DNA of 38,872 nucleotides from Algibacillus agarilyticus (GTDB taxonomy: Bacteria; Pseudomonadota; Gammaproteobacteria; Enterobacterales; Alteromonadaceae). Under the pieces are notes generated by a model, which was not told the DNA's origin, ran no database searches, and saw only the letters and a list, made by a program, of their open reading frames with translations. The number at the start of each line of letters is the position of its first letter. Within the stretch, counting starts at the first letter, position 1. A program made the translations under genes and the position numbers. Location: NCBI RefSeq assembly GCF_003286125.1, contig NZ_QMED01000039.1, positions 1 through 38,872 of the forward strand, read 5' to 3'. This document shows positions 12,153 to 21,767 of the stretch, in pieces.

Positions 12153-12908
12153 ATGAGTGCATTTGACGTTATATCTACTTATTCACCAGAACAGTTTCCT
12201 GAGCATGTTGCTATCATTATGGATGGCAATGGTCGTTGGGCGCAAGCGCAAGGAAAACCTAGAGCTTACGGACATAAAGTGGGCGTTGAGTCTGTACGAA
12301 ATGCCGTTCGTTATTGTCAAAAATTTAATATAAAAGCGCTAACCGTATTTGCATTTAGCAGTGAAAACTGGAATCGGCCTGCAGCTGAAGTCACGATGTT
12401 GATGGAACTCTTCATGCTGGTTTTAAAGAAAGAAGTGAAGGTTTTACATCAAAATAACGTTAAGTTGCGTGTTATTGGTCAAATATCGGGTTTTAGTAGT
12501 CGTTTGCAAAAGCAAATAGCGAAAGCCGAAGCGTTAACTGAACATAATACGGGCTTAGTTTTTAACGTTGCTGCCAACTATGGTGGCCGTTGGGATATCA
12601 CACAAGCGGCTAAAAAATTAGCTGAAAAAGTGATCGCCAATCAAATCAACATTGATGATATCAATGAAACGACATTAAATTCTGAAACCTCTGTTGCCGA
12701 ATTACCTGAGCTGGATTTACTTATACGCACGGGTGGTGAACATCGCATTAGCAACTTTCTTTTATGGCAAGCGGCTTACGCTGAGTTATATTTTGCAGAA
12801 GAATATTGGCCCGATTTTAACGATGAGGCATTCTCTAAAGCCATTATGTGTTTTGCCAATAGAGACCGACGTTTTGGAATGACAGGAGAGCAAGTTGAGT
12901 CAAAATAA
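12153..12908 (+). CDS. uppS: Undecaprenyl diphosphate synthase
   Basis: This cis-prenyltransferase builds the C55 carrier lipid used for peptidoglycan and O-antigen. The 251 residues have the catalytic Asp24 in [11 protein letters not shown] (21-31), FSSENWNRP, and near the C-terminus [15 protein letters not shown] followed by AYAELYF, which form the diphosphate-binding site. The ATG at 12153 fits the family N-terminus; its Shine-Dalgarno is weak. The 3' end overlaps cdsA by 14 bases, indicating translational coupling. Confidence 0.96.
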   Translation: MSAFDVISTYSPEQFPEHVAIIMDGNGRWAQAQGKPRAYGHKVGVESVRNAVRYCQKFNIKALTVFAFSSENWNRPAAEVTMLMELFMLVLKKEVKVLHQNNVKLRVIGQISGFSSRLQKQIAKAEALTEHNTGLVFNVAANYGGRWDITQAAKKLAEKVIANQINIDDINETTLNSETSVAELPELDLLIRTGGEHRISNFLLWQAAYAELYFAEEYWPDFNDEAFSKAIMCFANRDRRFGMTGEQVESK

Positions 12909-13773
12909 TAGTTCATTAAAAAAACGTATATTAACGGCGCTTATTTTATTACCCGTTGCATTATTCGCTATTTTCGATCTGCCTTTATGGGGCTTTTCTG
13001 TTTTTTGTGCCGTTGTTATGTCAATTGGTGCTTGGGAGTGGGGGCCGTTTATTGGATTCTCTAAAAAGCGCTTACGTCTGGCGTTAATGGCTTTGCTCGT
13101 GGGCATTATTGCTCTGCTGTTTACTCATTTTCGTTTATTCGATATTCAATCGAGCGAATTAACCTCGCAAATCGGTTTTTATTTACTGCTATCTTCAGTC
13201 ATCTGGTGGGGTATAGCCGCTTTATTAGTTGTTTCTTACCCTAAAAGTGCGCTTACCTGGCGTCAAAAAGCCTTATTAAAAATGGTGTTTGGTTTTTTAA
13301 CTTTAGTGCCCACATGGTTTGCGGCTACCCTAATCCGCAGCGCTAATTATAATGAAGCGCCGCAGTATGGTGCTTGGTTGTTATTATTTGTGATGGGGCT
13401 AGTATGGGCCGCTGATATTGGCGCTTATTTTGCGGGTAAAGCTTACGGCAAAAATAAATTAATGCCTAATGTTAGTCCTGGTAAAACTATCGAAGGGATG
13501 CTTGGTGGGTTGGTCGCTGCCTTTACGGTTGTTTTTATCGTCGGTCAAACAGCCTTGCTTGATAATTTATCAATCGTGCAAATGGGACTTATCTCTCTGG
13601 CTGTTGTTATTAGTTCTGTATTAGGTGATTTGCTTGAAAGTATGCTTAAGCGCCAAGCTGGCATCAAAGACAGTGGTACTATTTTACCCGGGCATGGTGG
13701 TATTTTGGACCGAATTGATAGTTTAACGGCTGCATTACCTGTATTTGCTTTTTTATTCTTTTTTGTGATTTAA
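12895..13773 (+). CDS. cdsA: Phosphatidate cytidylyltransferase (CDP-diacylglycerol synthase)
   Basis: CdsA makes CDP-diacylglycerol from phosphatidic acid and CTP, the branch point for all phospholipids. It is an inner-membrane protein; 292 residues with about eight hydrophobic segments. The C-terminal signature runs [19 protein letters not shown] then [14 protein letters not shown], with the metal-binding Asp residues. The start is TTG at 12895, six bases after a strong AGGAG (12884-12888) inside the end of uppS. Confidence 0.96.
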   Translation: MSQNNSSLKKRILTALILLPVALFAIFDLPLWGFSVFCAVVMSIGAWEWGPFIGFSKKRLRLALMALLVGIIALLFTHFRLFDIQSSELTSQIGFYLLLSSVIWWGIAALLVVSYPKSALTWRQKALLKMVFGFLTLVPTWFAATLIRSANYNEAPQYGAWLLLFVMGLVWAADIGAYFAGKAYGKNKLMPNVSPGKTIEGMLGGLVAAFTVVFIVGQTALLDNLSIVQMGLISLAVVISSVLGDLLESMLKRQAGIKDSGTILPGHGGILDRIDSLTAALPVFAFLFFFVI

Positions 13774-13777
13774 ACAC

Positions 13778-14974
13778 ATGATGCAAAAAGTCACCGTTTT
13801 AGGGGCAACCGGTTCTATCGGACTCAACACATTAGATGTGATCCGAGATAACCCTGAGCGCTTTTCTGTGTTTGCTCTGACCGCTAATACTCAGGTTAAG
13901 TTGCTTGCCAAATTATGCGCGGAATTTAAACCAGAATATGCTGTCGTACTGGTAGATAGTGCGGCGATACAATTGCAATCACTTTTAAAAGCCCAGAACT
14001 TAAAAACGGTCGTACTTTGTGGTGAGCAAGCCTTAATCGATGTTGTGGAAGATCAAAATGTTGATACGGTGATGGCTGCAATTGTCGGCGCAGCAGGGCT
14101 TAGACCTTGTTTAGCCGCTGCTAAATCAGGGAAACGCATTTTACTCGCCAATAAAGAATCATTGGTGATGTCTGGCCAGTTATTTTTACAAGAAGTCAAA
14201 GATAACCAAGCCACGTTATTACCGGTTGATAGTGAACACAACGCCATATTTCAAAGTTTACCTTTAGATTATCAATCTAACTATTTACAGCAAAAAGTTG
14301 AAGACTTTGGTGTTAGCCAAATCGTATTAACAGGCTCAGGTGGCCCCTTTAGAACCACTCCGCTTGAGTTATTATCAGCTAAATCAGCAGATGAAGCCTG
14401 CGCTCACCCAAATTGGGATATGGGGCGAAAAATATCGGTTGATTCAGCCACCATGATGAATAAAGGACTCGAGTTTATTGAAGCGTGTTACTTGTTTTCA
14501 GTAACCCCCGACTTCATTGATGTTTTAATCCACCCGCAATCTGTTATTCATTCGATGGTACGGTATATTGATGGTTCAGTTGTTGCTCAAATGGGGCAAC
14601 CTGACATGCGCACGCCGATTGCACATACATTAGGTTTTCCTGACCGTATTAAAAGCAGTGTTAGTGCATATGATTTTACTCAAGGTGGTGATTTTACATT
14701 TAACGCACCTTGTGAGCAGCGCTACCCAAATCTATATTTGGCTAAACAAGCTTTTAACCTTGGCCAAGAATCGACAACGACCTTAAATGCGGCTAATGAA
14801 GTTGCAGTTGATGCCTTTTTACAAGGTAAAATAGCTTTTACTGATATTGCTAGCCTTAATGCGGATGTACTTGCTGCTATTACATTAGCAAAAGCGCATT
14901 CTATCGATGATATTTTAGCAATCGATAATGAAAGCCGCTCATTAACTCAGTCGTTAATTAGTAAGAGATATTAA
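13778..14974 (+). CDS. dxr: 1-deoxy-D-xylulose 5-phosphate reductoisomerase
   Basis: Dxr (IspC) converts DXP to MEP with NADPH, the committed step of the MEP isoprenoid pathway that supplies uppS. The 398 residues begin with the NADPH-binding VTVLGATGSIGLNTLDVI, then ANKESLV, the metal/substrate motif PVDSEHNAIFQ, GSGGPF, and MNKGLEFIEACYLF with IHPQSVIHSMV. It starts 4 bases after cdsA and ends directly against rseP. Confidence 0.97.
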   Translation: MMQKVTVLGATGSIGLNTLDVIRDNPERFSVFALTANTQVKLLAKLCAEFKPEYAVVLVDSAAIQLQSLLKAQNLKTVVLCGEQALIDVVEDQNVDTVMAAIVGAAGLRPCLAAAKSGKRILLANKESLVMSGQLFLQEVKDNQATLLPVDSEHNAIFQSLPLDYQSNYLQQKVEDFGVSQIVLTGSGGPFRTTPLELLSAKSADEACAHPNWDMGRKISVDSATMMNKGLEFIEACYLFSVTPDFIDVLIHPQSVIHSMVRYIDGSVVAQMGQPDMRTPIAHTLGFPDRIKSSVSAYDFTQGGDFTFNAPCEQRYPNLYLAKQAFNLGQESTTTLNAANEVAVDAFLQGKIAFTDIASLNADVLAAITLAKAHSIDDILAIDNESRSLTQSLISKRY

Positions 14975-16324
14975 ATGGATTTTATTTGGAACTTACTCTT
15001 TTTTGTTATATTGATCGGTATTCTGGTTACTGTTCATGAATATGGGCATTTCATTGTTGCCCGAAAATGTGGCGTGCAAGTTATACGCTTTGCCATTGGT
15101 TTTGGTAAGCCATTGGTTAAATGGTTTGATAAGCAAGGCACTGAATATGTCATAGCGGCTATTCCTTTGGGCGGCTATGTTAAAATGCTCGATACTCGAT
15201 TAGGCGAAGTTGATGAAAGTTGTCGTTCACGCGCATTTAATTTAAAACCTGTACAGCAGCGTATTGCAATTGTTGCTGCAGGCCCCATCTTCAATTTTTT
15301 ATTTACTATTGTCGCCTTTTGGTTAATCAGTATTATTGGTTTTCAAGCGATAAAACCGGTTATTGGTGAAACCGAACCCGATTCTATTGCTTATCATGCC
15401 GAATTACCTAAGCATGCCGAGTTGATTAAAATTAATGAGCAAACATTAATTAATTGGCAGGATGCGCAATTAGCGTTATCAAGCTTAATTGGTGACTCAA
15501 ACGCTAGCGTGACTTATCGAACAGAATTAAATGGGGCAGAGCGTCATAGCCAACTCGATTTATCTCAGTGGCAGCCTGAACCTGAAAAAGAAAGCCTGAT
15601 AACCTCTATTGGTATCAAACCGTATCGGCCTGAGATCACATTAAACGTTGCTATTATTCAACCTAACAGTCCGGCTAGCCATGTTCTGTTAGAAAATGAT
15701 AAAATCACAGCCATTAATGATACGGAACTGCAGAATTGGTTACAGTTTACACAGCTGATCCGTTCGTTACCGGGGGCTGACGTCACGGTTAAAGTCGTGC
15801 GTAATGGCGAGAGTATTGAACTTTTCACTCAGTTAGGCGTCAGAACAGAGCCAAATGGTGAAAAAATTGGTTTTATTGGTATTGTGCCACGAGTCGAACC
15901 TTGGCCAAAAGAGTATGTACAATTTATCCAATATGATATTTTAAGCGCGATCCCGGTCGCCTTAGAAAAAACATGGCATACTATTTCGCTTAGTTTTGCC
16001 ATGGTGGGTAAATTAATAACAGGTGATGTATCACTTAATTCATTAAGTGGACCTGTTTCTATTGCTAAAGGTGCAGGAACGACCGCTAGTTATGGCGTTG
16101 TTAATTTTCTAAATTTTATGGCGTTCATCAGCGTTAGCTTAGGTATTATTAACTTGTTACCTTTACCGGTTCTTGATGGTGGCCATTTACTTTATTTTCT
16201 TATTGAGCTAGTCCGAGGAAAACCCGTTCCTGAACATATTCAGGAAATTGGTTTTAAGATAGGATTAGTTTTTATTATTAGTTTAATGAGCATTGCATTT
16301 TTTAATGATTTAGCTCGTTTATAA
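14975..16324 (+). CDS. rseP: Site-2 zinc protease RseP
   Basis: RseP is the intramembrane metalloprotease that cuts RseA after DegS to release sigma-E, and also clears signal peptides. The 449 residues have the zinc motif His21-Glu22-Tyr-Gly-His25 in the first membrane segment, two periplasmic PDZ domains (about 115-210 and 215-310), and the third zinc ligand in NLLPLPVLDGGHLLYFLIE near the C-terminus. Its ATG directly follows the dxr stop. Placing it just before bamA matches its role in outer-membrane stress. Confidence 0.96.
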   Translation: MDFIWNLLFFVILIGILVTVHEYGHFIVARKCGVQVIRFAIGFGKPLVKWFDKQGTEYVIAAIPLGGYVKMLDTRLGEVDESCRSRAFNLKPVQQRIAIVAAGPIFNFLFTIVAFWLISIIGFQAIKPVIGETEPDSIAYHAELPKHAELIKINEQTLINWQDAQLALSSLIGDSNASVTYRTELNGAERHSQLDLSQWQPEPEKESLITSIGIKPYRPEITLNVAIIQPNSPASHVLLENDKITAINDTELQNWLQFTQLIRSLPGADVTVKVVRNGESIELFTQLGVRTEPNGEKIGFIGIVPRVEPWPKEYVQFIQYDILSAIPVALEKTWHTISLSFAMVGKLITGDVSLNSLSGPVSIAKGAGTTASYGVVNFLNFMAFISVSLGIINLLPLPVLDGGHLLYFLIELVRGKPVPEHIQEIGFKIGLVFIISLMSIAFFNDLARL

Positions 16325-16349
16325 AAGATTTGTTTGAGTTGTTTATCTG

Positions 16350-18860
16350 ATGTCGTTTAAAAAATCGTTAATTATGGGTGCATTAGCACTTGCTTTAAGT
16401 TCGAACGCACAGGCTATTGAAGAGTTTGTTCTTGATGATATTAAGATCAATGGTCTCCAGCGTGTTGCCTTGGGTGCAACACTTACTTATGTGCCTTTGC
16501 AAACTGGCGATAAAGTTAACTCATTTCGTTTAACTCAAACGTTAAAATCTTTATTTGCTTCAGGACACTTTGAATCAATAGAAGCTTATCAAGAAGGCCA
16601 TACATTAATATTCAAAGTGCAAGAACGTCCCACAATCAATGAGATTATTTTTGATGGTAATGATGATCTTAAAGATGAACAGTTAACCGAAAATTTAGAT
16701 TCGCAAGATATCCGAGCCGGTGAGCCGTTGGATAAAACGCTTCTAGCTAATTTAGAAAAAGGCTTAGAAGACTTTTATCAAAGTATTGGTAAATATAATG
16801 CGGACGTTGAAGCTAAAGTCACCTATTTACCCCGAAATCGAGTGGATCTGACGTTTGTCTTTTCTGAAGGCGATGCCGCTAAAGTAAAACAAATTAATAT
16901 CGTTGGTAATGATTTGTTTTCAGATGAAGTGCTACTCAGCAAAATCGAATCCAAGCAGAATTTGCCTTGGTGGGATTTTATGGCGAGTGATCGTTATCAA
17001 AAGCAAACAATGCAAGGCGATCAAGAAACTATTGAGTCATTCTATAAAGATCGCGGTTATATTCGTTTTGCTATTGATTCAACACAGGTTTCACTAACGC
17101 CGGATAAAGAACAAGTTTACGTCACCATGAATGTTGAAGAAGGTGAAACCTATACGGTTTCTAAAGTCGACTTCGTTGGTGATCTGGTTAACCAGGAATC
17201 AACTTTCAAGCGCATGATGTTACTGGGTAAGGGCAGCTTGTACAATGCAGCCGCCTTAACGGCCAGTGAAGAAACCATGTCTAAAATGCTTGGTAATTGG
17301 GGGTATGCGTTTCCTGAAATTGAAACCATCCCTGAAATTGATGATGAGAAAAAAGAAGTTGCCTTAACGGTTAAAGTCGATCCAGGTAAACGCATCAATG
17401 TTCGTCGTATTATCTTCAATGGTAATGAAGTGACTGATGATGAAGTATTACGTCGTGAGTTACGTCAAATGGAAGCTGCTTGGCTTTCTAGTTACTCACT
17501 TGAAATGTCTAAATCGCGTATTCAACGATTACCTTATATTGAATCTGTTGAGTTTGAAACAGTCAGACTTGCCGAAGAAGACGACCAAGTTGATGTTATC
17601 TTCACGATTAAAGAACAAGCCTCGGGTACATTTAACGCCGGTGTTGGTTACGGTGATGCAACTGGCTTTAGTATGCAAGCCGGTGTTCAACAAAATAACT
17701 TTTTAGGTACCGGTAACATGCTATCGTTTAATGTAAATACGATAGCATACGCTAAAACCGCCAGTTTAAGTTTTACCGACCCATACTTTACGATTGATGG
17801 TGTGAGTTTAGGTGGAACGTTATCTTATCAAGAGATTGATTATGGTAGCTCTTATTCGAATACCGAAGATTATGAACTGACACGATTCTCTTCTTCAATT
17901 AATATGGGATACCCAATTGACGAAGTCAATCGTATTAATTGGGGGGTCGGTTATTTCCATAATGAAATGGGTAACGCGACCACACCTTCTGAAATGCTAC
18001 GTTCGTTTTTCTATGTTTATGATGAAAAACAAAATAATGATAATCAATTAGTTTTTGATAACTTTGAACTGACTGCGCGTTGGTCTCGTAATACATTAAA
18101 TAAAGGTTTATTCCCGACCGATGGATCAAATCAAAATCTATCAGCGAAGGTAACGGTTCCAGGTTCAGATAATCAATATTTTAAATTAAGTTTTGAAGAC
18201 AAGCGTTACTATCCACTCGATAGACGGCATAATTGGGTTTTTACAACACGCTTGCGCTTAGGTTATGCTAATGGTTATGGTAGCTTAGATGGTGGTAACG
18301 ACCATGTTCTGCCGACTTGGGAATTTTTCAGAGCGGGTGGTCAAAGTACGATGCGCGGTTTTGAAAACAACGTAGTCGGCCCTAAATTATTTTATCGAAC
18401 CAACTCTGCTGATGCCGGTATACCCGATGATTTAGGTAATGTTGACCCTATATATAATACCAGCGAGTTTGATAACTTAACAAAAAGTGTTAGCTCAAAT
18501 AGTACCTATGCTCGCTCTAGTGGGGGTAACGCGCAAGCACTTGCCACCATGGAAATGATATTCCCATTACCATTTGTAGAAGACGATGCAACAAGTTCAT
18601 TCAGAACCAGTGCTTTTGTCGATTTTGGTAATGTATGGGATACTGAATTTGATATGGATAAATACAGCAATCTGCGTCAAAGCGAGATTAACAAAATAGA
18701 CGATTATTCTGATCCGAGTCGCTACAGAGCATCTGCCGGTGTTTCGGTTCAGTGGATATCACCAATGGGGCCTATTATATTTAGCTTCTCTAAACCATTA
18801 CAAAAATTTGATGATGATGAAACTAAATTTTTCAGCTTTAACATTGGTAACACATTCTAA
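16350..18860 (+). CDS. bamA: Outer membrane protein assembly factor BamA
   Basis: BamA is the central beta-barrel of the machine that folds and inserts outer-membrane proteins. The 836 residues (E. coli 810) have a signal peptide ending Ala20-Gln-Ala22 before IEEF, five POTRA domains (about 24-425; for example FDGNDDL, INIVGNDLFSD, VDFVGDL, IIFNGNEVTDDEVL) and a 16-strand barrel with FRAGGQSTMRGFE (the conserved RGF of loop 6). The last residue is the Phe of the BAM-recognised beta-signal. It lies 25 bases after rseP. Confidence 0.97.
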   Translation: MSFKKSLIMGALALALSSNAQAIEEFVLDDIKINGLQRVALGATLTYVPLQTGDKVNSFRLTQTLKSLFASGHFESIEAYQEGHTLIFKVQERPTINEIIFDGNDDLKDEQLTENLDSQDIRAGEPLDKTLLANLEKGLEDFYQSIGKYNADVEAKVTYLPRNRVDLTFVFSEGDAAKVKQINIVGNDLFSDEVLLSKIESKQNLPWWDFMASDRYQKQTMQGDQETIESFYKDRGYIRFAIDSTQVSLTPDKEQVYVTMNVEEGETYTVSKVDFVGDLVNQESTFKRMMLLGKGSLYNAAALTASEETMSKMLGNWGYAFPEIETIPEIDDEKKEVALTVKVDPGKRINVRRIIFNGNEVTDDEVLRRELRQMEAAWLSSYSLEMSKSRIQRLPYIESVEFETVRLAEEDDQVDVIFTIKEQASGTFNAGVGYGDATGFSMQAGVQQNNFLGTGNMLSFNVNTIAYAKTASLSFTDPYFTIDGVSLGGTLSYQEIDYGSSYSNTEDYELTRFSSSINMGYPIDEVNRINWGVGYFHNEMGNATTPSEMLRSFFYVYDEKQNNDNQLVFDNFELTARWSRNTLNKGLFPTDGSNQNLSAKVTVPGSDNQYFKLSFEDKRYYPLDRRHNWVFTTRLRLGYANGYGSLDGGNDHVLPTWEFFRAGGQSTMRGFENNVVGPKLFYRTNSADAGIPDDLGNVDPIYNTSEFDNLTKSVSSNSTYARSSGGNAQALATMEMIFPLPFVEDDATSSFRTSAFVDFGNVWDTEFDMDKYSNLRQSEINKIDDYSDPSRYRASAGVSVQWISPMGPIIFSFSKPLQKFDDDETKFFSFNIGNTF

Positions 18861-18890
18861 AAATATATGAATTTCAAAGGGGATTATATC

Positions 18891-19409
18891 TTGAAAAAAT
18901 TAACTTTAGCGACGTCACTAGCACTCGCATTATCAACTGGTTTTTTAAGTGCAGCGGCTACAGCAGCTCAAAAAATTGGTGTTGTTGACGTACAAGCGGT
19001 TTTTCAACAGCTGCCTCAAGCTGCTAGCATTGAAGCGGTTATTCGTAACGAATTTAAAGATCGCATAGAAGAAGTTAACCGTATTGAGCAAGATTTAAAA
19101 TACTTCATGGATAAGCAAAAGCGTGAAGCGGCTACCATGAGTAAAGCTGAAAACGAAGAACTGGTAAAAAAAGCGTTAGCTTTACGTGAAGATTACACAA
19201 ATAAAGCTCAGCCATTAGACCAAGAAATTCGTCAACGTAATGCTGAAGAGCGCAATAAAATATTAGCGGTTATTAAGCAAACTATTGATGCGGTTGCGGC
19301 TGAAGAAAAATATGACATGATAATTCAAGCTAATGCTGTTGCTTATATCGCTAGCGAGAAAGACAACATTTCAGCTAAAGTCGTGGATAAAGTTAGTAAA
19401 GCAAAATAA
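18891..19409 (+). CDS. skp: Periplasmic chaperone Skp/OmpH
   Basis: Skp is the trimeric periplasmic chaperone that carries unfolded outer-membrane proteins to BamA. I choose the TTG at 18891 (172 residues), seven bases after AGGGGA, giving a normal signal peptide MKKLTLATSLALALS; the in-frame ATG at 18867 has no ribosome site. After cleavage near residue 26 comes KIGVVDVQAVF, then long charged coiled-coil tentacle helices (about 45-130). The stop overlaps the lpxD start by one base (TAATG). Confidence 0.93.
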   Translation: MKKLTLATSLALALSTGFLSAAATAAQKIGVVDVQAVFQQLPQAASIEAVIRNEFKDRIEEVNRIEQDLKYFMDKQKREAATMSKAENEELVKKALALREDYTNKAQPLDQEIRQRNAEERNKILAVIKQTIDAVAAEEKYDMIIQANAVAYIASEKDNISAKVVDKVSKAK

Positions 19410-20440
19410 TGATTGAAATAACGTTATCTGAATTAGCTACTCGCATTAATGCAAAATTAATTGGTGATGGCAGCGTCGTTGTATCATCTGTTGCGGGCAT
19501 TCCTGATGCGACCGATCGAGAAGTCACTTTTTTAAATGATAAAAAGTATTTATCTGATCTGACAGAATGCAATGCCGGTGCTGTTATTTTAAAAGACGAG
19601 TTTTCAGATGCATTTTCGGGTAATCGCTTAATTGCAGATAACCCGTATTTAGCTTATGCGCTAACGGCACAAATATTAGATCCAACACCCACATTAGCAA
19701 CGGGCATTGCCGAAGGCGCAATAATAGCCGCAGATGCTATTGTTGATGCTTCTGCTCATGTCGCTTCGGGTGCGGTTATTGAATCGGGTGCGACAGTAGG
19801 CGCTTATGCTCAAATCGCATCAGGCGCTTATATCGGTAAAAACGCAGTGGTGGGTGAGCACAGCAAGATCCATGCAAATGCAACTATTTACCACGGTTGC
19901 CGTTTAGGTCAATACTGTATTATTCATTCTGGCGCTGTTATTGGTTCAGATGGATTTGGTTTTGCCAATAATAAAGGCGAGTGGGTCAAAATACCGCAAG
20001 TGGGCAATGTTGTTATTGGTAATAACGTCGAAGTAGGTTCAAACACTTCAATTGATCGCGGCACAATCAAAGACACTCTTATTCATGATGGTGTTAAAAT
20101 CGATAACCTTGTGCATATCGCCCATAATGTTGAAGTAGATGAAAATACAGCTATCGCAGGCGGTGTGATTATGGCGGGCAGTACCTATATCGGAAAACGC
20201 TGCACATTAGCGGGTGGTGTGGCATTAAATGGTCATATTAAACTGGCTGATGATGTTCATGTCACTGGTTTTTCAATGGTCACAAAAAGCTTAACTGAAG
20301 CGGGTGTTTATTCTTCAGGTCAACCAGCCACCACTAACCGTGAATGGCGCAAGAACACCGTTAAATTAAGACAAGTTGATTCACTTTTTGATCGCGTAAA
20401 AGCGCTAGAAGCTGAATTAAAAAACATCAAAAATAGCTAA
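19409..20440 (+). CDS. lpxD: UDP-3-O-acylglucosamine N-acyltransferase
   Basis: LpxD adds the N-linked hydroxyacyl chain in the third step of lipid A synthesis. The 343 residues have an N-terminal uridine-binding domain (about 1-100), then a left-handed beta helix of hexapeptide repeats (about 105-315) with GSDGFGFA, QVGNVVIGNNVEVGSNTSID and NLVHIAHNV, where the last His is the catalytic base, and a C-terminal helix. Its ATG overlaps the skp stop. Confidence 0.97.
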   Translation: MIEITLSELATRINAKLIGDGSVVVSSVAGIPDATDREVTFLNDKKYLSDLTECNAGAVILKDEFSDAFSGNRLIADNPYLAYALTAQILDPTPTLATGIAEGAIIAADAIVDASAHVASGAVIESGATVGAYAQIASGAYIGKNAVVGEHSKIHANATIYHGCRLGQYCIIHSGAVIGSDGFGFANNKGEWVKIPQVGNVVIGNNVEVGSNTSIDRGTIKDTLIHDGVKIDNLVHIAHNVEVDENTAIAGGVIMAGSTYIGKRCTLAGGVALNGHIKLADDVHVTGFSMVTKSLTEAGVYSSGQPATTNREWRKNTVKLRQVDSLFDRVKALEAELKNIKNS

Positions 20441-20451
20441 AAAGAACTTGT

Positions 20452-20488
20452 CGGAGCGGTTAAAACGTATTTTACCGCTATACTCCGC
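20452..20488 (+). other. Long hairpin between lpxD and fabZ
   Basis: CGGAG, CGGTTAAAA, a CGTA loop, then TTTTA, CCG and CTCCG give a long stem with small bulges, starting 12 bases after lpxD. No T-run follows, so it is not a standard terminator. It is the only sizeable structure in an otherwise gapless operon; an RNase processing site or mRNA stabiliser is plausible. Confidence 0.45.
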
Positions 20489-20518
20489 GCAAATTGCATA
20501 AATTATAGGAATAAGATT

Positions 20519-20980
20519 TTGAGTAACGAACTAAAAACGGTAGATATCCAAGAAATTTTTGAATTATTACCGCATCGTTATCCGTTTTTATTGATCGACA
20601 GAGTCATTGATTTTGAAGTTGAAAAAAATGTACACGGTTATAAGAATATCACCATAAATGAGCCCATTTTCACGGGGCATTTTCCGGGTAAGCCTATTTT
20701 TCCTGGTGTGCTCATTGTTGAAGCATTAGCGCAAGCAACGGGTATTCTTGGATTTAAAACCATGGAAGCGCGTGGCGGAAGAACCGGCAATGAATTATAT
20801 TTATTAGCATCAGTTGATAATGTGCGTTTTAAACGCCCTGTCGTGCCTGGAGATCAATTACATTTACACGCCGATTTAATTAAAGAACGTCGTGGCATGT
20901 GGAAATTTGCTTGTGAAGCTAAAGTAGATGGAAACGTTGTTTGTTCAGCCGATATTATGTGTGCAGCGAGAGAACTCTAA
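20519..20980 (+). CDS. fabZ: 3-hydroxyacyl-[acyl-carrier-protein] dehydratase FabZ
   Basis: FabZ dehydrates 3-hydroxyacyl-ACP in fatty acid elongation and competes with LpxA/LpxD for hydroxyacyl-ACP, which makes its place between them meaningful. The 153-residue hot-dog protein has the catalytic His54 in [11 protein letters not shown] and Glu68 in VEALAQ, with [13 protein letters not shown] before them. The start is TTG at 20519 with AGGA upstream. Confidence 0.96.
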   Translation: MSNELKTVDIQEIFELLPHRYPFLLIDRVIDFEVEKNVHGYKNITINEPIFTGHFPGKPIFPGVLIVEALAQATGILGFKTMEARGGRTGNELYLLASVDNVRFKRPVVPGDQLHLHADLIKERRGMWKFACEAKVDGNVVCSADIMCAAREL

Positions 20981-20981
20981 T

Positions 20982-21755
20982 TTGATACACGAAACCGCAA
21001 TCATCGAAGCTGGGGCTAAAATTGGCAATAATGTGCAAATTGGCCCTTGGACCTATATTGGAAATAATGTTGTTATTGGCGACAATTGCAACATCAGTTC
21101 ACATGTTGTCATTAAAGGTCCGACTCGGATCGGCGCTAACAACCGAATTTTTCAATTTGGTTCGATTGGTGAAGACTGCCAAGACAAAAAATTTATCCCC
21201 GGTGAGCCGACTGAGTTGGTGATCGGTGATAATAATGTCTTTCGTGAATCCGTTACAATTCATCGTGGTACAACACAAGACAATAGCCTAACGCAAATTG
21301 GCTCTAATAATTTATTTATGGCCTATGTACATGTTGCACATGATTGCATGGTAGGTGATAACAATATATTAGCGAATAACGCGACATTAGCCGGGCATGT
21401 TCATGTTGGAAATTGGTCTATTTTAGGCGGGTTTACTGGCGTGCATCAATTTTGCAAAATTGGCAGCCATTCTTTTTGTGCTGTGGGTTCTGTAGTTGTT
21501 AAAGACGTGCCACCTTATGTTATGGTTGCTGGTCAAAATGCTGAGCCTCATGGAATTAACGCTGAAGGCTTAAAGCGTCGTGGTTACAGTAAAGAGCAAG
21601 TTTTAGCGATTCGTAGTGCTTATAAAACACTTTACCGAAGTGGTTTAACCCTAGCGGAAGCCACAGAAACGTTAACACAAGCCGCTAAATTAAACGATGC
21701 TGTTCAGCCACTCGTTGATTTTATTGCCCAGTCAAACCGCGGAATTATTCGTTAA
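20982..21755 (+). CDS. lpxA: UDP-N-acetylglucosamine acyltransferase
   Basis: LpxA performs the first step of lipid A synthesis, O-acylating UDP-GlcNAc. I choose TTG at 20982, one base after the fabZ stop: it gives MIHETAIIEAG, the family N-terminus, and 257 residues. An upstream in-frame ATG at 20928 lies deep inside fabZ and is rejected. Hexapeptide repeats cover about 5-185; His120 in YVHVAHDC corresponds to the catalytic His125 of E. coli. A C-terminal helical domain follows. Confidence 0.95.
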   Translation: MIHETAIIEAGAKIGNNVQIGPWTYIGNNVVIGDNCNISSHVVIKGPTRIGANNRIFQFGSIGEDCQDKKFIPGEPTELVIGDNNVFRESVTIHRGTTQDNSLTQIGSNNLFMAYVHVAHDCMVGDNNILANNATLAGHVHVGNWSILGGFTGVHQFCKIGSHSFCAVGSVVVKDVPPYVMVAGQNAEPHGINAEGLKRRGYSKEQVLAIRSAYKTLYRSGLTLAEATETLTQAAKLNDAVQPLVDFIAQSNRGIIR

Positions 21756-21767
21756 CAGGCGAGTATT

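Noticed and set aside
20928-20981. Upstream ATG extension of lpxA
   Set aside because: It lies inside fabZ and adds 18 residues not in the family; the TTG at 20982 gives the standard N-terminus.
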